DNA of 64,000 nucleotides from Topomyia yanbarensis (GCF_030247195.1 NW_026683316.1:248001-312000); one strand, 5' to 3'; shown: positions 11,359-25,165, counted from the stretch's first letter. The notes: generated by a model from the letters alone, not told the origin. Numbers and translations are program-made.

Positions 11359-11746
11359 TTGGGAATTTTTGAAATGGGCTTGACGAGTAAATGATAGAAA
11401 TGGTAGCTTGGAGCTATTTCTAACGATTTCTGTATAAACTATGAGGGTATTTTTAGCGGATTTGACGAGTAAATGAGCGATGCCCTTTTGGAGGCCAAGA
11501 TAGTGTCTTCTGGTTGAGAAAAGTTTTCTATAATCATATCATCCGCATCACAAATCACTATATCTATATCTATTCTATGATTATCTTATTTCGAAAATGT
11601 CAATATTTTATGTTATACAGATATCTTAACTGGAATTCGCCATCTTGGTTTTCAATATGGCTTCATACATTGATTTTTGTCATCTACTCGTCAACCCCAT
11701 TCCGAAAATATCCAACTTTCATTAGTAACAGTTAGCTAAGAATATG

Positions 11747-11984
11747 AACAGATGGAGATGGCTTTTGGTCACGGTTTTAGCCAATATTATTTTATTTGGT
11801 CTATCGCCTACGTTTCGAAGGTCTACGCCTTCATCTTCAGGGCAAAATTATTGTAACCGTTTTTTGCCCTGAAGATGAAGGCGTAGACCTTCGAAACGTA
11901 GGCGATAGACCAAATAAAATAATATTGGCTAAAACCGTGACCAAAAGCCATCTCCATCTGTTGAAAACAAAGTGGTCGTTCTTC
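11747..11984. mobile_element. Perfect 101-bp palindrome with 18-bp target duplication, Penelope-terminus-like
   Basis: Bases 11747-11847 and 11862-11962 are exact reverse complements over 101 bp, with a 14-bp spacer; a 22-bp non-palindromic segment follows. The whole is flanked by CAGTTAGCTAAGAATATG at 11729-11746 and 11985-12002. Each arm contains CCTGAAGATGAAGG...CCTTCGAAACG, resembling the CUGANGA/stem/GAAAC core of the hammerhead-like motifs found in Penelope-like retroelement termini. It is probably a head-to-head pair of such termini. The superfamily call is inference; the palindrome and the duplication are plain in the sequence. Confidence 0.65.
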
Positions 11985-12333
11985 CAGTTAGCTAAGAATA
12001 TGTTAAATTGTATACAACTTTGTACTGTACTGTGCGTATTCAAACTTTTTTTACGAACGCTTTCAAAAATATTTACGATAAATGAAACAAGAATGGTTCA
12101 ATTGCACTGTTCAATGAATCTAATAGGGTCACGTTCACGTACTTCAGAAAACCATTGGAACGACTGGAACGTAGTTGATGGTGGTATATTTGCAGTACCA
12201 ACAGAAACAATAAACTTCAACAATTAAATTAAAATAAATTAAATTCAGTTAAAAATGCGGGCCCCCAAAACAGACCCGGGCCCCAGGGTAGTTGCCCCCC
12301 CTGACCCCCCCTCTCGTCGGGCCTGGCTCTCTT

Positions 12334-14119
<1,786 letters not shown>

Positions 14120-14127
14120 GTTATCCC

Positions 14128-14695
14128 TACAGACACTTTATACACAGACTTGCGGAGACAAAAAACATTAAAACTAGGATTTTTAGGAACGGGTTCACTG
14201 GAAAATAGACAGAAAAAGAATGACCGGAACGGTGAGAATGAAGAAATGGTGAAAATTCACCTTTTTATTGGAAAAACTGAGAATCTTTTCCTCAATGTCC
14301 TCAAGCAGGAATCGAATATACGATCTCCCAGTCTCTAGTAGGGTGCTTTAACTACTCCGCCATCAAGCAACATTGATGATGCCATTACATATTCCCGACA
14401 GTAATCGTGATCACCGCTACAGCCTCCAATACCTACTAATTGCCCTATCGACCCCCAATGTCTCCTATAAGCAGATTGTCACCTCTCCCTCTCCATCGAT
14501 CGGGCCAAATCTCTCTCGTTATTTAATTTTTTGGTCCAGTGGACTGCGCTCAGGTTTGAGATATTTATTATCACTGTTTGGACTTCTTCCCTCCTCCCCT
14601 CCCCCCAAACCATCATGTTCGTTTGGCTGCCTTTGTGACAGTCCGTTTCGCTGCAATTTTTGACACTTCGCTAGTCTGTGTATAAAGTGTCTGTT
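14128..14695. mobile_element. 568-bp non-autonomous hAT-type element, duplication GTTATCCC
   Basis: Terminal inverted repeats ACAGACACTTTATACACAGA (left, 14129 on) and ACAGACACTTTATACACAGA (right end read back) are flanked by GTTATCCC at 14120-14127 and 14696-14703. An 8-bp duplication supports hAT. There is no transposase; the interior includes a tRNA-like sequence on the minus strand. Confidence 0.85.
14299..14368 (-). repeat. tRNA-like sequence (tRNA relic or SINE head) inside a hAT-type element
   Basis: Read on the minus strand it has an A-box match (TGGCGGAGTAGTTA) and a B-box match (ATTCGATTCC) about 45 bp apart, the spacing of a tRNA gene. The acceptor ends do not pair, so it is not a working tRNA; a tRNA-derived SINE head or tRNA pseudogene is more likely. 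Confidence 0.45.
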
Positions 14696-14755
14696 GTTAT
14701 CCCAATCTATTTTTATGTCGCTGCATTTTAATAGAAAACACAAGATGACATAACC

Positions 14756-15890
14756 TAGGGTGACCATATCAAGCGAGTGAAAAACCAGGACAGTCCAAAA
14801 AGGACTACCACCCTCCATCACATCTTAATCGATTGTGCCTTCTCCCCACGTGTTCGGTAGCTTAAAACGTTCTATTCGGCAGTAAAACAGTTCTGGGGTC
14901 TTACAGGCAAAGCTCAGCCAAAAAGTCTTGCTTGAGAATTCGATCACCGAGCTGTTTTTTCGGATTTACACAGATGCAGTTCTTGTTCCATTACCATCAG
15001 CAAATGTAACATGATGTTGTTGGATACATCGGCTATCATCAATTTAGCGGATGATACGAAATATTCTGAAATCATCTGTGCAGCACCGGCGAGGGGTCAT
15101 TGAAGTAAATTAGAAACATCAACGGTCCAAAGTAACTTCCCTACTTCATTCTTGATTTTAAGTTAAGTAGCTATCAATCTCCAATGACAATCATTATCTC
15201 TCGATCTGAGAACTATGATCGAAACAGCTGCAAAAACTACCATTGATTAGAAATTCCTCCTGTTTATCAATTGTTATATGAAAATAGCGGATTGGTTGGT
15301 GTAAATAATATCAGTTTGAGATCCTGGATTGAAAGGCAATTTAAGCCTGGAAGAAACTCTAGTTATCATTGTTTCATCGGCCAGAGATTGGTTTCAGACA
15401 ACTGGAACCATTTCGATTTATTCGGCTGCCAAATTTCCTTGAAAACGGATCACACTACCGTGATACGCATAAGAGTCCTATTTACTATCGATTTTCTATA
15501 CATATGGGACTGTTATGCTTATCACGGTAGTACAGGTCATTCACATGTTATGTACGGCCTTATATTTTTATTTTCATTTTCCACGTAAGAGAAGAAAGTT
15601 GAGAGATTAAAAAAGACATCGGATTGTACGATTGAGGGATTCGAGTATTTAAAATTTTGTTTGTCGTATTTTGCTTGAGGGTGAATTTACGTTGCAATTA
15701 TGGTTGCGATCGGTCATAACAGCGATTTGAACCAGAGAAAATAAAGCGAAGACTCAGTAAAGAAAAATATTTTAGGCTTACAGGGCAAAAACCAGGACAA
15801 ATCAAGCGTTTTCCTTGACTTCCCAGGACACCAGGACAGTCAGTGAAAAACCAGGACATGTCCTGGGAAACCAGGACGTATGGTCACCCT
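14756..15890. mobile_element. 1.1-kb non-autonomous hAT-type element, duplication ACATAACC
   Basis: The ends TAGGGTGACCATA and TATGGTCACCCT are inverted repeats; ACATAACC flanks both (14748-14755, 15891-15898). 'Accaggac' words recur near the right end. ORFs inside are short and unlike transposase. The right 700 bp match 2790-3528, a second, damaged family member. Confidence 0.85.
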
Positions 15891-15898
15891 ACATAACC

Positions 15899-17220
15899 AC
15901 AAATGCAGTCGGTTAAAAATCGTTGTTTTTGAATATAAAATGATGTGAGCAATATAATTTTTAGTCGAAATGAAAAGAGATTATGGCATCGAGTCAAAGA
16001 AAGAATTCTTGAACTTGCCGAGATGTCTTATTTCGTTGACTTTTAAGAAAATTTGTGAAAGTGCTAATAATATCTGTAACCAGAAATCAATTTACTTCTA
16101 AAAGAATACTAAATCCACTTATAGGGAGCATCTGGTCTAAAGTGCTCAAAACGTAAGTAATTTTGTTTTACGATTTTGAAGGCAAGACAACAATGAATCT
16201 CTTGTGTGATGTGAATATTTATTTATAGATTCATCACGCACGAAAAAAAATTAAAGGGTTGTGTACAAGAAACGACCGCAGTTACATTGAAAATGCAGCA
16301 TTATTAACCCTTAAAGGCGCAAATATTTGTTTGCCATTACATATTCGTTCTAATAAGGACAGTTTGCTAATAACTATGTTTTGGGATACGGGACGAGAAT
16401 CCTTTGAATCAATTCGAACCTTGTCGCGCCGACGATTCGTTTCTGCTGCATACACACAGACGAACATTCCTCTTTCGCAGCTCGTGTCAAATGAGCACTA
16501 TGTAACACAAGGCGATCTCTTTTTAACTCTTTGGTGCAGACGGAAGACCATCCTTTTGTGCGACAAATAATATTTTCATTATTCTTTTTAGGGTTGCCTC
16601 ATTCACTGATTTCCATGAAGGTTTGGAAAAACTATCGGGTTGGTAGATTATTTTGAAGAATATTAGCATATATTATGATTCACTGGCAAAGGTAAAGAAT
16701 TGCCAAGCACAAACTTAATACAAGTTACTAAAAGGAATTCTAATTGAATTCTTTTTCCATTATGTATTATCCATTCACCATCGTCATTTGAAGCTGCGAA
16801 CAAAATCCTTCCAGAGCACACAGACAAACGTTTCCCTTCCGTAGCTCGTGATCAAATGAAAGATCTAACAGCTATCCTACAAGCAACAATAGCGATAATC
16901 CAGCAGAGCAGGCATGGCAATGAAGGAATTCGGTCAAAAACATACCTTTTATATCAAGCGATGATTTGTGTAGGACGCTTATGAATGTCGAGATGAGTGC
17001 GTGTTAGGGAAAGTCTTGCGCAAATTTGTGAAAATTGTGTATGCTTTCCCTATTTGTTGCATATTTACAGATTTTTCAAAAGAGTGCTAATACAATACAC
17101 AGATAAATTTGATCACAATTTTTTACTGGCACCCAAAATGAAAAAAAAAACTATATGCAATGGATGGTGTTTATGTCAAATAAAAATAACCCTCCGGGAA
17201 AACCGAGAAAACATGCCCTT
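15899..17220. other. Stretch without a recognisable gene; fragments of dispersed repeats
   Basis: At 16244-16300 the sequence matches the outer end of the 1.3-kb inverted-repeat family (AAAGGGTTGTGTACA then ACGACC). Two related 60-bp segments lie about 370 bp apart (near 16450 and 16820), each with 'cacacaga' followed by 'gtagctcgtg' or 'gcagctcgtg'. Nothing coding is supported. Confidence 0.45.
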
Positions 17221-17449
17221 ATTAGGCAATCCATGAGACGTTTCTGATCAGCTGATTATTTCTTGTTTACTTATTCTGACGTTACTCCGAGGGGTGCGAC
17301 GTCCGACAATATTGTTGATTTGATTCAGCATCAAACGAATCGGACTAACGAAAGTTGTTTGTCGGACAAGTTTTTCTGTTCGCAGGAGTAGACTTGTTGA
17401 CAGAACCCACCGTTGAATTGTCAAACAAACGTCTAATGGATTGCCTAAT
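17221..17449. mobile_element. 229-bp MITE
   Basis: The ends are inverted repeats over about 22 bp (ATTAGGCAATCCATGAGACG; right end read back ATTAGGCAATCCATTAGACG). The flanks are T-rich and the target duplication is ambiguous. There is no ORF. Confidence 0.7.
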
Positions 17450-17621
17450 TTTTTCTTACAGGGCATCATTTGTCGTGAAATTCGATATGTCAAATCCTTC
17501 CTATAGTGTCAAATCCAGACTGTCAACATATTTCTTTATTTTAAATTTTAATTTTATTTTCACGTTTCCTGAGTTGGAAAAAAACATTGTTGCAATCACG
17601 AAAATCAGCTTTATCGATGTA

Positions 17622-18830
17622 AGTAATAAAAAACCTGTTTTAATCCACTTAGAGGTGCAATTGTGCCTTTCTCATTTCTACAAACTATGATTTAATAGCT
17701 GGTTCGTACAATATAACATAATGGAAATGTCTTTCATTCTTATTACACTTGGTAAGTATATATAAGAGCACCTTTCTGCATTAATCGCGGTATCGGTTTG
17801 AATCGGAGTTTTCTATGTGATCGCACTCCACAACGCGTAACTCCGGAGCCGGAAGTCGGATGGAGATGGAATTTAATATCAGTTTCCGGGGACGCAACAC
17901 CTTTCATTTGAGACTAAGTTGATCAAATCGATCTAGCCATTTTCGAGAAACCAAACCAGTGTGGCCAAAGAGACTTTGAATGACTGTTGGTGACCTAGAT
18001 CTACACATTCAACAATTGTGTTTACATTTTGGAAAAAAAATCACTTTTTTACATTCGTCGCAGAATTCGTTAGAATCGGAATTTGCTGCGTGATCGTACG
18101 TATCACCCTGTAATTCAGGAACCAGAACTCGGATCCACACAAAATTCAACAGCAGCTGATGGACCTTTCATTTAAAATCAAGTTTGTCAAAATCGGTTCA
18201 GAAAATTCTGAGATACCGATGTGGACAAATCAACCAATTTTGTTTTGTAACCATACTCTTCAACTCGTAATTCGGAACAAGATGTCGGTTGAAAATGAAA
18301 TTCAATAGCAACCTATGGGAATATTATACCTTTCATTTGAATCTTAGTTTGTAAAAATCGGTTCAGCCATCTCCGGGAAACCGATGTGGAAATTTTGTTA
18401 ACAAATCCACACATTCACACATACATACATACATACATACATACATTTCTGTGAGACAGAAACGTACATCGGTGTCGGGAGCGCTCTGCCGCCGGAGAAT
18501 TCGAAGTAATACGATGACGTAGTTCCGTGGGGAAGAAGGGCGTAAAAAGTAAGGAATGTTTTTAGTTGTTAGGCACAAACGTGAGTCGTGAGTCCCACAC
18601 AGTGCCAATACACTACAGGCCAGGCTTTTGAAGCTTTTTTAACCTTACTATAAAAAAAACATACATACATACAAACATACATACACACATACATACACAC
18701 ATGCATACACTGATATTTTGCGATCTCGGCGAACTGAGTCGAATGTTATATGAGACTCGGCCTTCCGGGCCTCGGTTAGAAAGTCGGTTTTTGGAGCAAT
18801 TGCATAACCTTTCTATATGAGAAAGGTTTA
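17622..18830 (+). repeat. R335-family copy, + orientation, with (CATA)n tract
   Basis: The left boundary AACCTGTTTTAATCCACTT is followed by the variant leader also seen at 54574-54720, then by subunits marked by TCCGGAGCCGGAAGTCGGA and the CATTTGAGACTAAGTT words, and ends CTTTCTATATGAGAAAGG. Its microsatellite (18418-18447, resuming at 18659-18705) is split by the insertion at 18448-18657. Confidence 0.75.
18448..18657 (+). mobile_element. Short LINE 3' end inserted in (CATA)n, possibly R1/Waldo clade
   Basis: A 210-bp non-repetitive block with an A-rich end (CTATAAAAAAAA) sits exactly inside a CATA microsatellite, with the same repeat on both sides acting as target duplication. One + frame gives a short C-terminus-like peptide (VVPWGRRA). 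It could be the 3' end of an R1-clade element of the microsatellite-targeting kind, as at 55513. No direct homology between the two can be shown because the latter lacks its 3' end here. Confidence 0.4.
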
Positions 18831-18839
18831 ATTAGCTTA

Positions 18840-20640
18840 ATCAGCATGAGTTCAATGTTATCTTCATGTGATTATATTTTGAAATGTTGGTGGCATGGGT
18901 TTGAAAGTGGAGGGAATGGGGGGTTAGTAGAGTGGGAGTGGAGGATGCGTCAGAAATCCTTCATCTTATTTCGGTATACGGGGTGGATGAAGGAAACGCG
19001 GGTGTGACGGTGGTCCAAGGGAAGGGGGTTAGAGATGAAGGAGAAAGGTGTAAGGGCAAGGCGGGGGGAGGGGCGGCGACGCAATGCTCAACTGCATATT
19101 TTGCCTTCCATTTGAGATTTGGTTTGAGAAAATCGGTTCAGTCATCTCCTAAGAACCGATGTGACTTTAAGTAGTGGACAATGTATTCAAAGAATGTTTG
19201 ATTGGCAATCAGTGATCTAGATCTGCGATTAAAAGTAATTTGGTAACCATTTAAATAGTTTTTAGCCTCTGAGGTATTACGATTGTACCGATTTATATGG
19301 GAAATTCCAGTGTATCCTAACACCCCTGTAACTCCGGAAGCAAGAGTCAGAACCGAATGAAATTCAGCAGCAGTCAATGGTATTACTGTATCTTTCATTT
19401 GAAATCAAGTTTGTAAAAATCGTTGGGGAATGGGTGTGATATTAGCTTAAGAACTTGGCGGGTTCCCCGGGGCGTCATGAACCGTCATAGGTGGCCAATG
19501 TGGTCAAAGCCGCTTTGATTGATCATTAGTGATCCAGACCCGCAAACTAGAGTAATGTTACATCTATTTTAATATGTTTTAGATCATTTGAACATCATGG
19601 TGGTACCAGTTTATATGGGAATTTTCTGTGTGATCGCACTCTTCAAACCGTAACTCCGGAACCGGAAGTCGGATCAACTAAAAATTCAATAGCAGCTTAT
19701 GGGAGCGTTATACCTTTCAGATGAAACTAAGTTTGCGAAAATCGGTTCAGCCATCTCTGAGAAAATTGTGTGAGTTTAAATGACACACACATACATACAC
19801 ACACAGACATTTGTCAATTTCGACGAACTGAGTCGGTATATGAGACTCGGCCCTCCGGGCTTCGGTTAAAAAGTCGGTTTTCAGAGTGATTCAAAACTCA
19901 CTCACTTTTCTCAGAGATGGCTGAACCGAATCGCTCAAACTTAATTTCAAATGAAAGGTATAACGCTCCAATAAGCTGCTATTGATTTTTTGTCGATCGG
20001 ACTTCCGGTTCCGGAGTTACGAGTTGAAGAGTGCGGTCACCTAGCAAATTCCCATATAAAATGGTAACACCATGATGTTCAAATGGTGTAATACATATTA
20101 AAAAGGGTGCAAAATAACTTGAATCTGCGGGTCTAGATCACTAATGATCATTCTAAGCAGCTTTGACCACATTGGCCATCTATGGCGGTTCTTGATTCCA
20201 CCAGTACTTTCCAAGTTCGTAAGTTAACCTCACACCTTTTTCTCAGGGAAAAATTAAAGATACAATACTCCGATGGACTGTTATTGAATTTCATTCGTAT
20301 CTGGCATTTGGTTCCGGAGTTACAGGTTGTTTATTGCGACCACGAAGGAATTTCCCATATAAGCCGGTAAAATCGTAATACTTCAAAGGATAAAAATCCA
20401 TTTCTATTTGCAAGTCTAGATTACATCATTTCTATTTGCAGGTCTATAACAGTGATGGCCAATCAATGATTCTTTGAATATAATGTCCACTATTGTCAGT
20501 TCCGGAATTTTCGGGTTCTGGACATATTCCAGAATTAGTCACATCGATTACTCGGTGATGACTGAACCGATTTTCATAAACCAAATATCAAATGGTGGGT
20601 ATAATATGCGGTTGGGTGTTGCATATTCCATCAGCCCCCT
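18840..20640. repeat. Diverged R335 pieces, head-to-head
   Basis: Old R335-type blocks: a G-rich variant at 18900-19080, + strand subunits to about 19890 ending in the GGCCCTCCGGGCTTCGG block, then minus-strand subunits from about 19905 (CTCAGAGATGGCTGAACC) to 20600. The turn-around at 19890-19910 makes an inverted pair. ORFs across these blocks are not conserved between copies and are not genes. Confidence 0.65.
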
Positions 20641-21546
20641 CTCAGCTTCCCCTCACACCATCTATTTCTACATCACCCCCCCCCCCTCCCTCCCCTTTGA
20701 CCTACATTCTCTTCATCCGCCATATACCTTTTTAGAGAATTTCGTTCCATAGCCATATATTATAAGTGAATTTGGAGTCGCTCAGCTCAAATTTGATATC
20801 GAAAAGATCAGATCAATTCATCTTATAGTGATAAATTGATTTTGTCACACATTTTATGATATAAGTTTTGCCAATAGTTGGTAATGAATACGAAAGAGAA
20901 CATAAATAAACTATCTGATTTCATTATCGTCAATTCGGTCCTTGCAGATTAGATTTCAACGTACTTTAGTGAACTGTAACTTTTTTTTACTACAAATTTT
21001 ATATAAGATGATAGAATCTATCGACATTCTTACTATGACTTTCAGCTATCAACTCGGTATCGTTTGTTGGTTTTAATCGACAATTTTATTAATTGTATGT
21101 TTAGGCTAGCCTCAATTCGGTTGATTTCTTAGCTGTATTTTCGATTTAGGTATAACCCTTTTTTACATTTTAGCGACATTTAATTAGCTTAAGTTTACTG
21201 GTTTGGGTAGGAAAAGTTATGAAAATTTAGAGCCATAGTACTCAAATGAGAGCAAGGATGTGAAGTATACAGATCGGAAAACTCCAAGTATCTTTAGAAA
21301 AAGCGCTTCTGTTATAATCTAGCCAAATATTAAAAGGCGCCTTTCTACTACTTATGCGCAAATTAATAAGTATTGATGCCTCGTTAGCTTAGTGTCGACT
21401 ATCAAAGATAGTACTTCATCAGCCTTCAAATTCGCAAATTCTGTAGCATAAGCACTCAAGTTAACTAGCAGAATTTTCATAAAAACATGCATCAATTTTA
21501 GACAATTTTAATACAGTGAAGATCCGTTTTTAACAGCCCTTTGGTG
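20641..21546. other. C-rich patch then AT-rich intron-like sequence
   Basis: 20640-20730 is a C-rich patch like those in the short R335 variants at 22600-22740 and 25750-25850. From 20750 to 21537 I see no gene, repeat or motif that I can support. Confidence 0.5.
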
Positions 21547-21715
21547 TTTTTTTTTATTTCGATTATAGAGGTTTTAACCTTAAGGTCATTCGCCTCTTCG
21601 GGTTAGAAAAATCTCTTATGAAAAATTTCTAACCCTATGTGCGGGGTTGGGACTCGAACCCAGGTGCGCTGCGTACAAAGGCAATCGATTTACCAACTAC
21701 GCTACGCTCACCCCT
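21547..21715 (-). mobile_element. Feilai-type SINE, full length
   Basis: Read on the minus strand: tRNA-like head with A box (TAGCGTAGTTGGTA) and B box (GGGTTCGAGTCCC), a body ending in CCTCTATAATCGAAATAAAA, and a poly-A tail. CCTTTGGTG flanks both ends (21538-21546 and 21716-21724). This matches my memory of the Feilai SINE family of Aedes aegypti. Feilai is transcribed by RNA polymerase III from its internal promoter and moved by a LINE. Confidence 0.85.
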
Positions 21716-21724
21716 CCTTTGGTG

Positions 21725-22504
21725 AGTTTTAGGCTGTTAAAATGGGGATATTTGCAAAATCGGGACATATATTTTTCTCTCTTTTTAACAACCGAAGTTC
21801 TTAAAATATTCTTCTTTAGTCCCTAGATATAGCTTCATAATCCTTTCCGATCATTTAGTTTAAATTTCGGGTCAGACAGCGCAAAATTGAAAATAAAATT
21901 AAATTTTTTTTATATTAAGGATCTCTAAGATAAGAAAAATATGCTTAAGAAAAAATTTACTCGAATTGGACTTGGTTCGTCTGTTAGAGCTCATCAAACT
22001 ACCAACTATCAATTTTCATATGAGGCTGACAAAATCATGAGCTGATAAAATCGGGTCTTCACTATAATCTATCAATCGTACAATGTAATGGTACAACAAC
22101 ATGACAACAATGTTCCATAAATACATTCTCGTCTCATTGCGACTGTACTCTCCGCAAAATAGTCCTTTGTCCCACACGTCCATAGCGAACTAGTCCATTG
22201 TTCACATTGTTCTTTCAAATTGATGTTCTTTGGGTGTTTCAAACAATTCGAATAATTAAAAATCATATTAGATTTTGTTCTGTTTGTTTTCGTCCATTTC
22301 TGGACAGCCAGTTTACAAAAGGAGCAAATGAGTTATTTTAAATCTGCAATCTTTTCCTAATACACTAGTTATAACACTATTTGTAACTTGTATGGACTTG
22401 TCAGCTTCAGGTTCATCCAAATCTGAAAAAATCAGATCCGTCCAGATTTCGAAAATATATATGTTAGCTAATTGTCAGCTAGGAGGTCATGCACAAATAA
22501 CGTA
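21725..22504. other. AT-rich stretch with no recognisable feature
   Basis: I see no coding frame with protein-like composition, no terminal repeats and no simple-repeat tract of note. Confidence 0.5.
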
Positions 22505-23033
22505 GCTTTTTGCCTTTCTCATATAGAAAGGATATGCAATCACTCTAAAAATCGTCAACATGAATCCGGCATTGACATAAGGTTTCTGGGATAGATTTAC
22601 ACACCCCTCTCCCTCACCGGTCACCTCCAATTTAAATTCCCCTTATATCACCCCTCATTGCACCCCCCCCCCCTCCGGCCACCACCCCATCCATCACTCA
22701 TACCCCTCCCCCTCTCAACCCCATCATCTCTATACTACCGCTATAGCACAAGGCATTCCGAATTAAGCTGGGGAGTGGTTCGTTCGTAGTTAGCAGGAAG
22801 ACAACATTGAACTAATGCTGATTAGGCTAATAAAGTATGATGTTTTTTTTGTTTCAAGTGTTTCACCGTCGACACATAGTTCATCAGGTTCGTGGCTGGA
22901 AAACTATTGTGTGTAGGTATAGAATGTAGTAGATGTTTCCATAATTGAAACGAACATAACCAGCCATAGACTCATAGTTTAAAGAAATGAGAAAGGCACA
23001 ATTGCACCACTAGGTGGATTAAAACAGGTTTTT
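22505..23033 (-). repeat. Short R335 variant, minus orientation
   Basis: It is bounded by TTTTTGCCTTTCTCATATAG on the left and the family's other end (GGTGCAATTGTGCCTTTCTC read back, then CCTGTTTTAATCCACC) on the right. The 335-bp subunits are replaced by a C-rich patch (22610-22740) and a unique segment with GTTTCAAGTGTTTCACCGTC. A second copy lies at 25642-26208. Confidence 0.75.
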
Positions 23034-23966
23034 TTCTCATTTAATGACCCAATTAACAGCGCTACAGTCGTTTAAAATTATGCCACATTTTCGTGACGCA
23101 GTTCGAAACCAGATTTTGGTTTTACACCTAGCCCCAGCCCCATATAGTAGAGTAAAGCATTTGCAATGCTAAAATATTTTTTAGTCACGTAGAGCCACAT
23201 TCACGAGCGTTTCAAGGATAGACGTCGAACCATTTCCACGTCAAAGAGCACCACGGCGCAGGGATTGGAATTATCATTCATTCGCATGATTCTTGGCGAA
23301 TCCGTTCATTGCTTTGACAGCAGCCAGTCGTTCATTCACGATCCGACTAAAACTCTCCAAATAAACACAACTGAACGTAGGTAGACATGAACTTCCGAAG
23401 ATGTGAGCCAGGTAAAAGAATGACACATACAATGTTGAATGAAGAAGATGGTGTTCTTTATTGACGGATTGAATCGGCAGATTGTACTGTAAACATTCAC
23501 AAGTGAATCAACTTTTAGTTCACAAATGAATGTGAAATTGTATTCTCCGGTTGGGTTAGGTAAACTTTATAGTGCAAATGTACACTATAATCAATATTGG
23601 AAAGTAGATTGCACTAGAATCCACGTGAAATTGATATTGTGATATGCACGGAATCGTTTTAAGAAGTTATTTCCGGGCAAATGCATGCTTGTACACATGC
23701 ATTTGGCATACATGAAAATTGTTCAATTAACAATTCCGTATTTTTCAAACAATCCATGTTACAGCTCCGCGGTTCGGTTTTCCCGTTTGGCGGTGCAAGT
23801 AAATTCATTACTGCATAGACAGTAGGGTGCATTTTAAAAATGTTTCTTTTGAAATTTTCGAGCATCAGCGGTGCTTGCTTATATTTGCAATTCTCATCTG
23901 CTTTGAAGTGGAATTTTCTGCCCTCCTCCTCCTCCTCCCTCCTCATGGATAACTTGCAACGGGATG
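23034..23966. other. Stretch without a recognisable gene
   Basis: A 60-bp motif around 23130-23170 (CACCTAGCCCCAG) recurs inverted at 42240-42290. The region from 23260 to 23560 is rich in ATTCATTC-type words like those at 26380-26480 and 57770-57950. Open frames are not protein-like. Confidence 0.45.
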
Positions 23967-25165
23967 TTTTTGCCTTTCTCAATAGAAAGGTATTGCAATT
24001 GCTCTGAAAAGCGACTTTTCAAAGGAGGTCCGGAGGGCCGAGTGACATATACCATTCGATTCAGTTCGTCGAGTTCGGCAAATGTCTGTGTGTGTATGTA
24101 TGTGTGTATGTATGTATGTGTGTGTGTATGTGTGTGTGTATGTGACCAAAAATGTCACTCATTTTTCTCAGAGATGGCTGAACCGATTTTGACAAACTTA
24201 GTCTCAAATGAAAGGTGCAACGTTCCCATAGGCTGCTATTGAATTTCTAATGGATCCGACTTCCGGTTCCGGAATTACAGGGTGATAAGTACGAACACGC
24301 AGAAAATGTCGATTTTAATAAATTCTGCAATGAATGCATAAAGGTGAAAATTTTTCCAAAATATGACCACAACTGCTTCGATTTGTAGTATTAGGTCACT
24401 AACATCCATTCAAAGTCTATTTGGCCACATTGGCCACCATCCTCGGTTCCGGAAGCCCCGGCGGAAGTATCTAAATTCAGCTTAACAGTTACATCGGTTT
24501 CTCGGAGATGGCTAGACCGATTCGACTAAACTTGGCTTCAAATGAAAGGTATTGCGTCCCCGTAACTGGCTATTTAATTTCATCCCGATCCGACTTCCGG
24601 TTCCGGAGTTACAGGTTGTGGCGTGCGATCACATAGCAAATTGTGATTCAAACCGATACTCCGATGAAAGCAAAAAAGGTAAAAATTTCGCTAAAATGTC
24701 TCTCAAACAACTTAAATTTGCTGTTCTAGGTCACCGACGGCCAACCAAACTTTCGTTGACTACATTGACCACCATAGATGGTTCCGAAAGTGCCCGGGAA
24801 AAGCGGCCATCTTTCAAAATTTACGAACTCACATCAGTTTCCCGGAAATGGTTGGGCCGATTTTCACAAACTTAGTCCCAAATGATAGTTATAATATCCC
24901 CATAGATGTCTATAAAATTTCGTACGGATCGCTTATATTGTTCCGGAAATATAGACTAAATCGTCCGGTCACATATGAAATTCCCATATAAGCCGGAACT
25001 CAAATTTTTTTTTAAAGGGGGGACCCCATGAAATTTTAGAAATCGAATTCGTATTTTTGATGCCACACATCTTTAACGTCGAGATTTTATGTTATCTCGA
25101 AATTTTTTTTTTTTTGTGAAAATCGACTTTTTGGGACTTTGCCGATTTTGCACCTTTTTGCCTTT
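23967..25165 (-). repeat. R335 full unit, minus orientation
   Basis: A complete unit reads, in minus-strand reverse, from TTTTTGCCTTTCTCAATAGA through the GGAGGGCCGAGTGACATAT block, a (GT/TATG)n tract at 24087-24142, three subunits, and the AGTCGATTTT/AAATTTTT boundary near 25130. The organisation matches the + strand copies at 52155-54550. Confidence 0.8.

Larger units (their letters stand above)
9883..12325. mobile_element. 2.4-kb hAT-type element with 8-bp duplication GCTCTCTT
   Basis: The element begins CAGGGCCGTCGAGAG and ends with a sequence reading back as CAGGCCCGACGAGAG, and is flanked by GCTCTCTT at 9875-9882 and 12326-12333. An 8-bp duplication with CAG...CTG ends is characteristic of hAT transposons. 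Removing it lets the Jockey frame run to its stop (12343-12345). The interior has only short unconvincing ORFs, so it is non-autonomous. It carries a 300-bp segment related to 40976-41300, a SINE (11265-11358) and the palindromic insertion at 11747-11984. Confidence 0.85.

Noticed and set aside
11862..11905. Working hammerhead ribozyme
   Set aside because: The CTGAAGA and GAAAC core parts and stem II are visible, but I could not assign stems I and III or a cleavage site, and the first stem II pair is a mismatch. Only similarity is claimed.
14299..14368. Functional tRNA gene on the minus strand
   Set aside because: The acceptor stem does not pair and the T arm is damaged; a SINE head or relic is more likely.
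24552..24875. 107-codon + frame, repeated nearly unchanged at 61225-61548
   Set aside because: It lies antisense in R335 units, is broken in the other copies (e.g. 52440-52760, 53640-53960), and its similarity reflects recent DNA duplication of the repeat.
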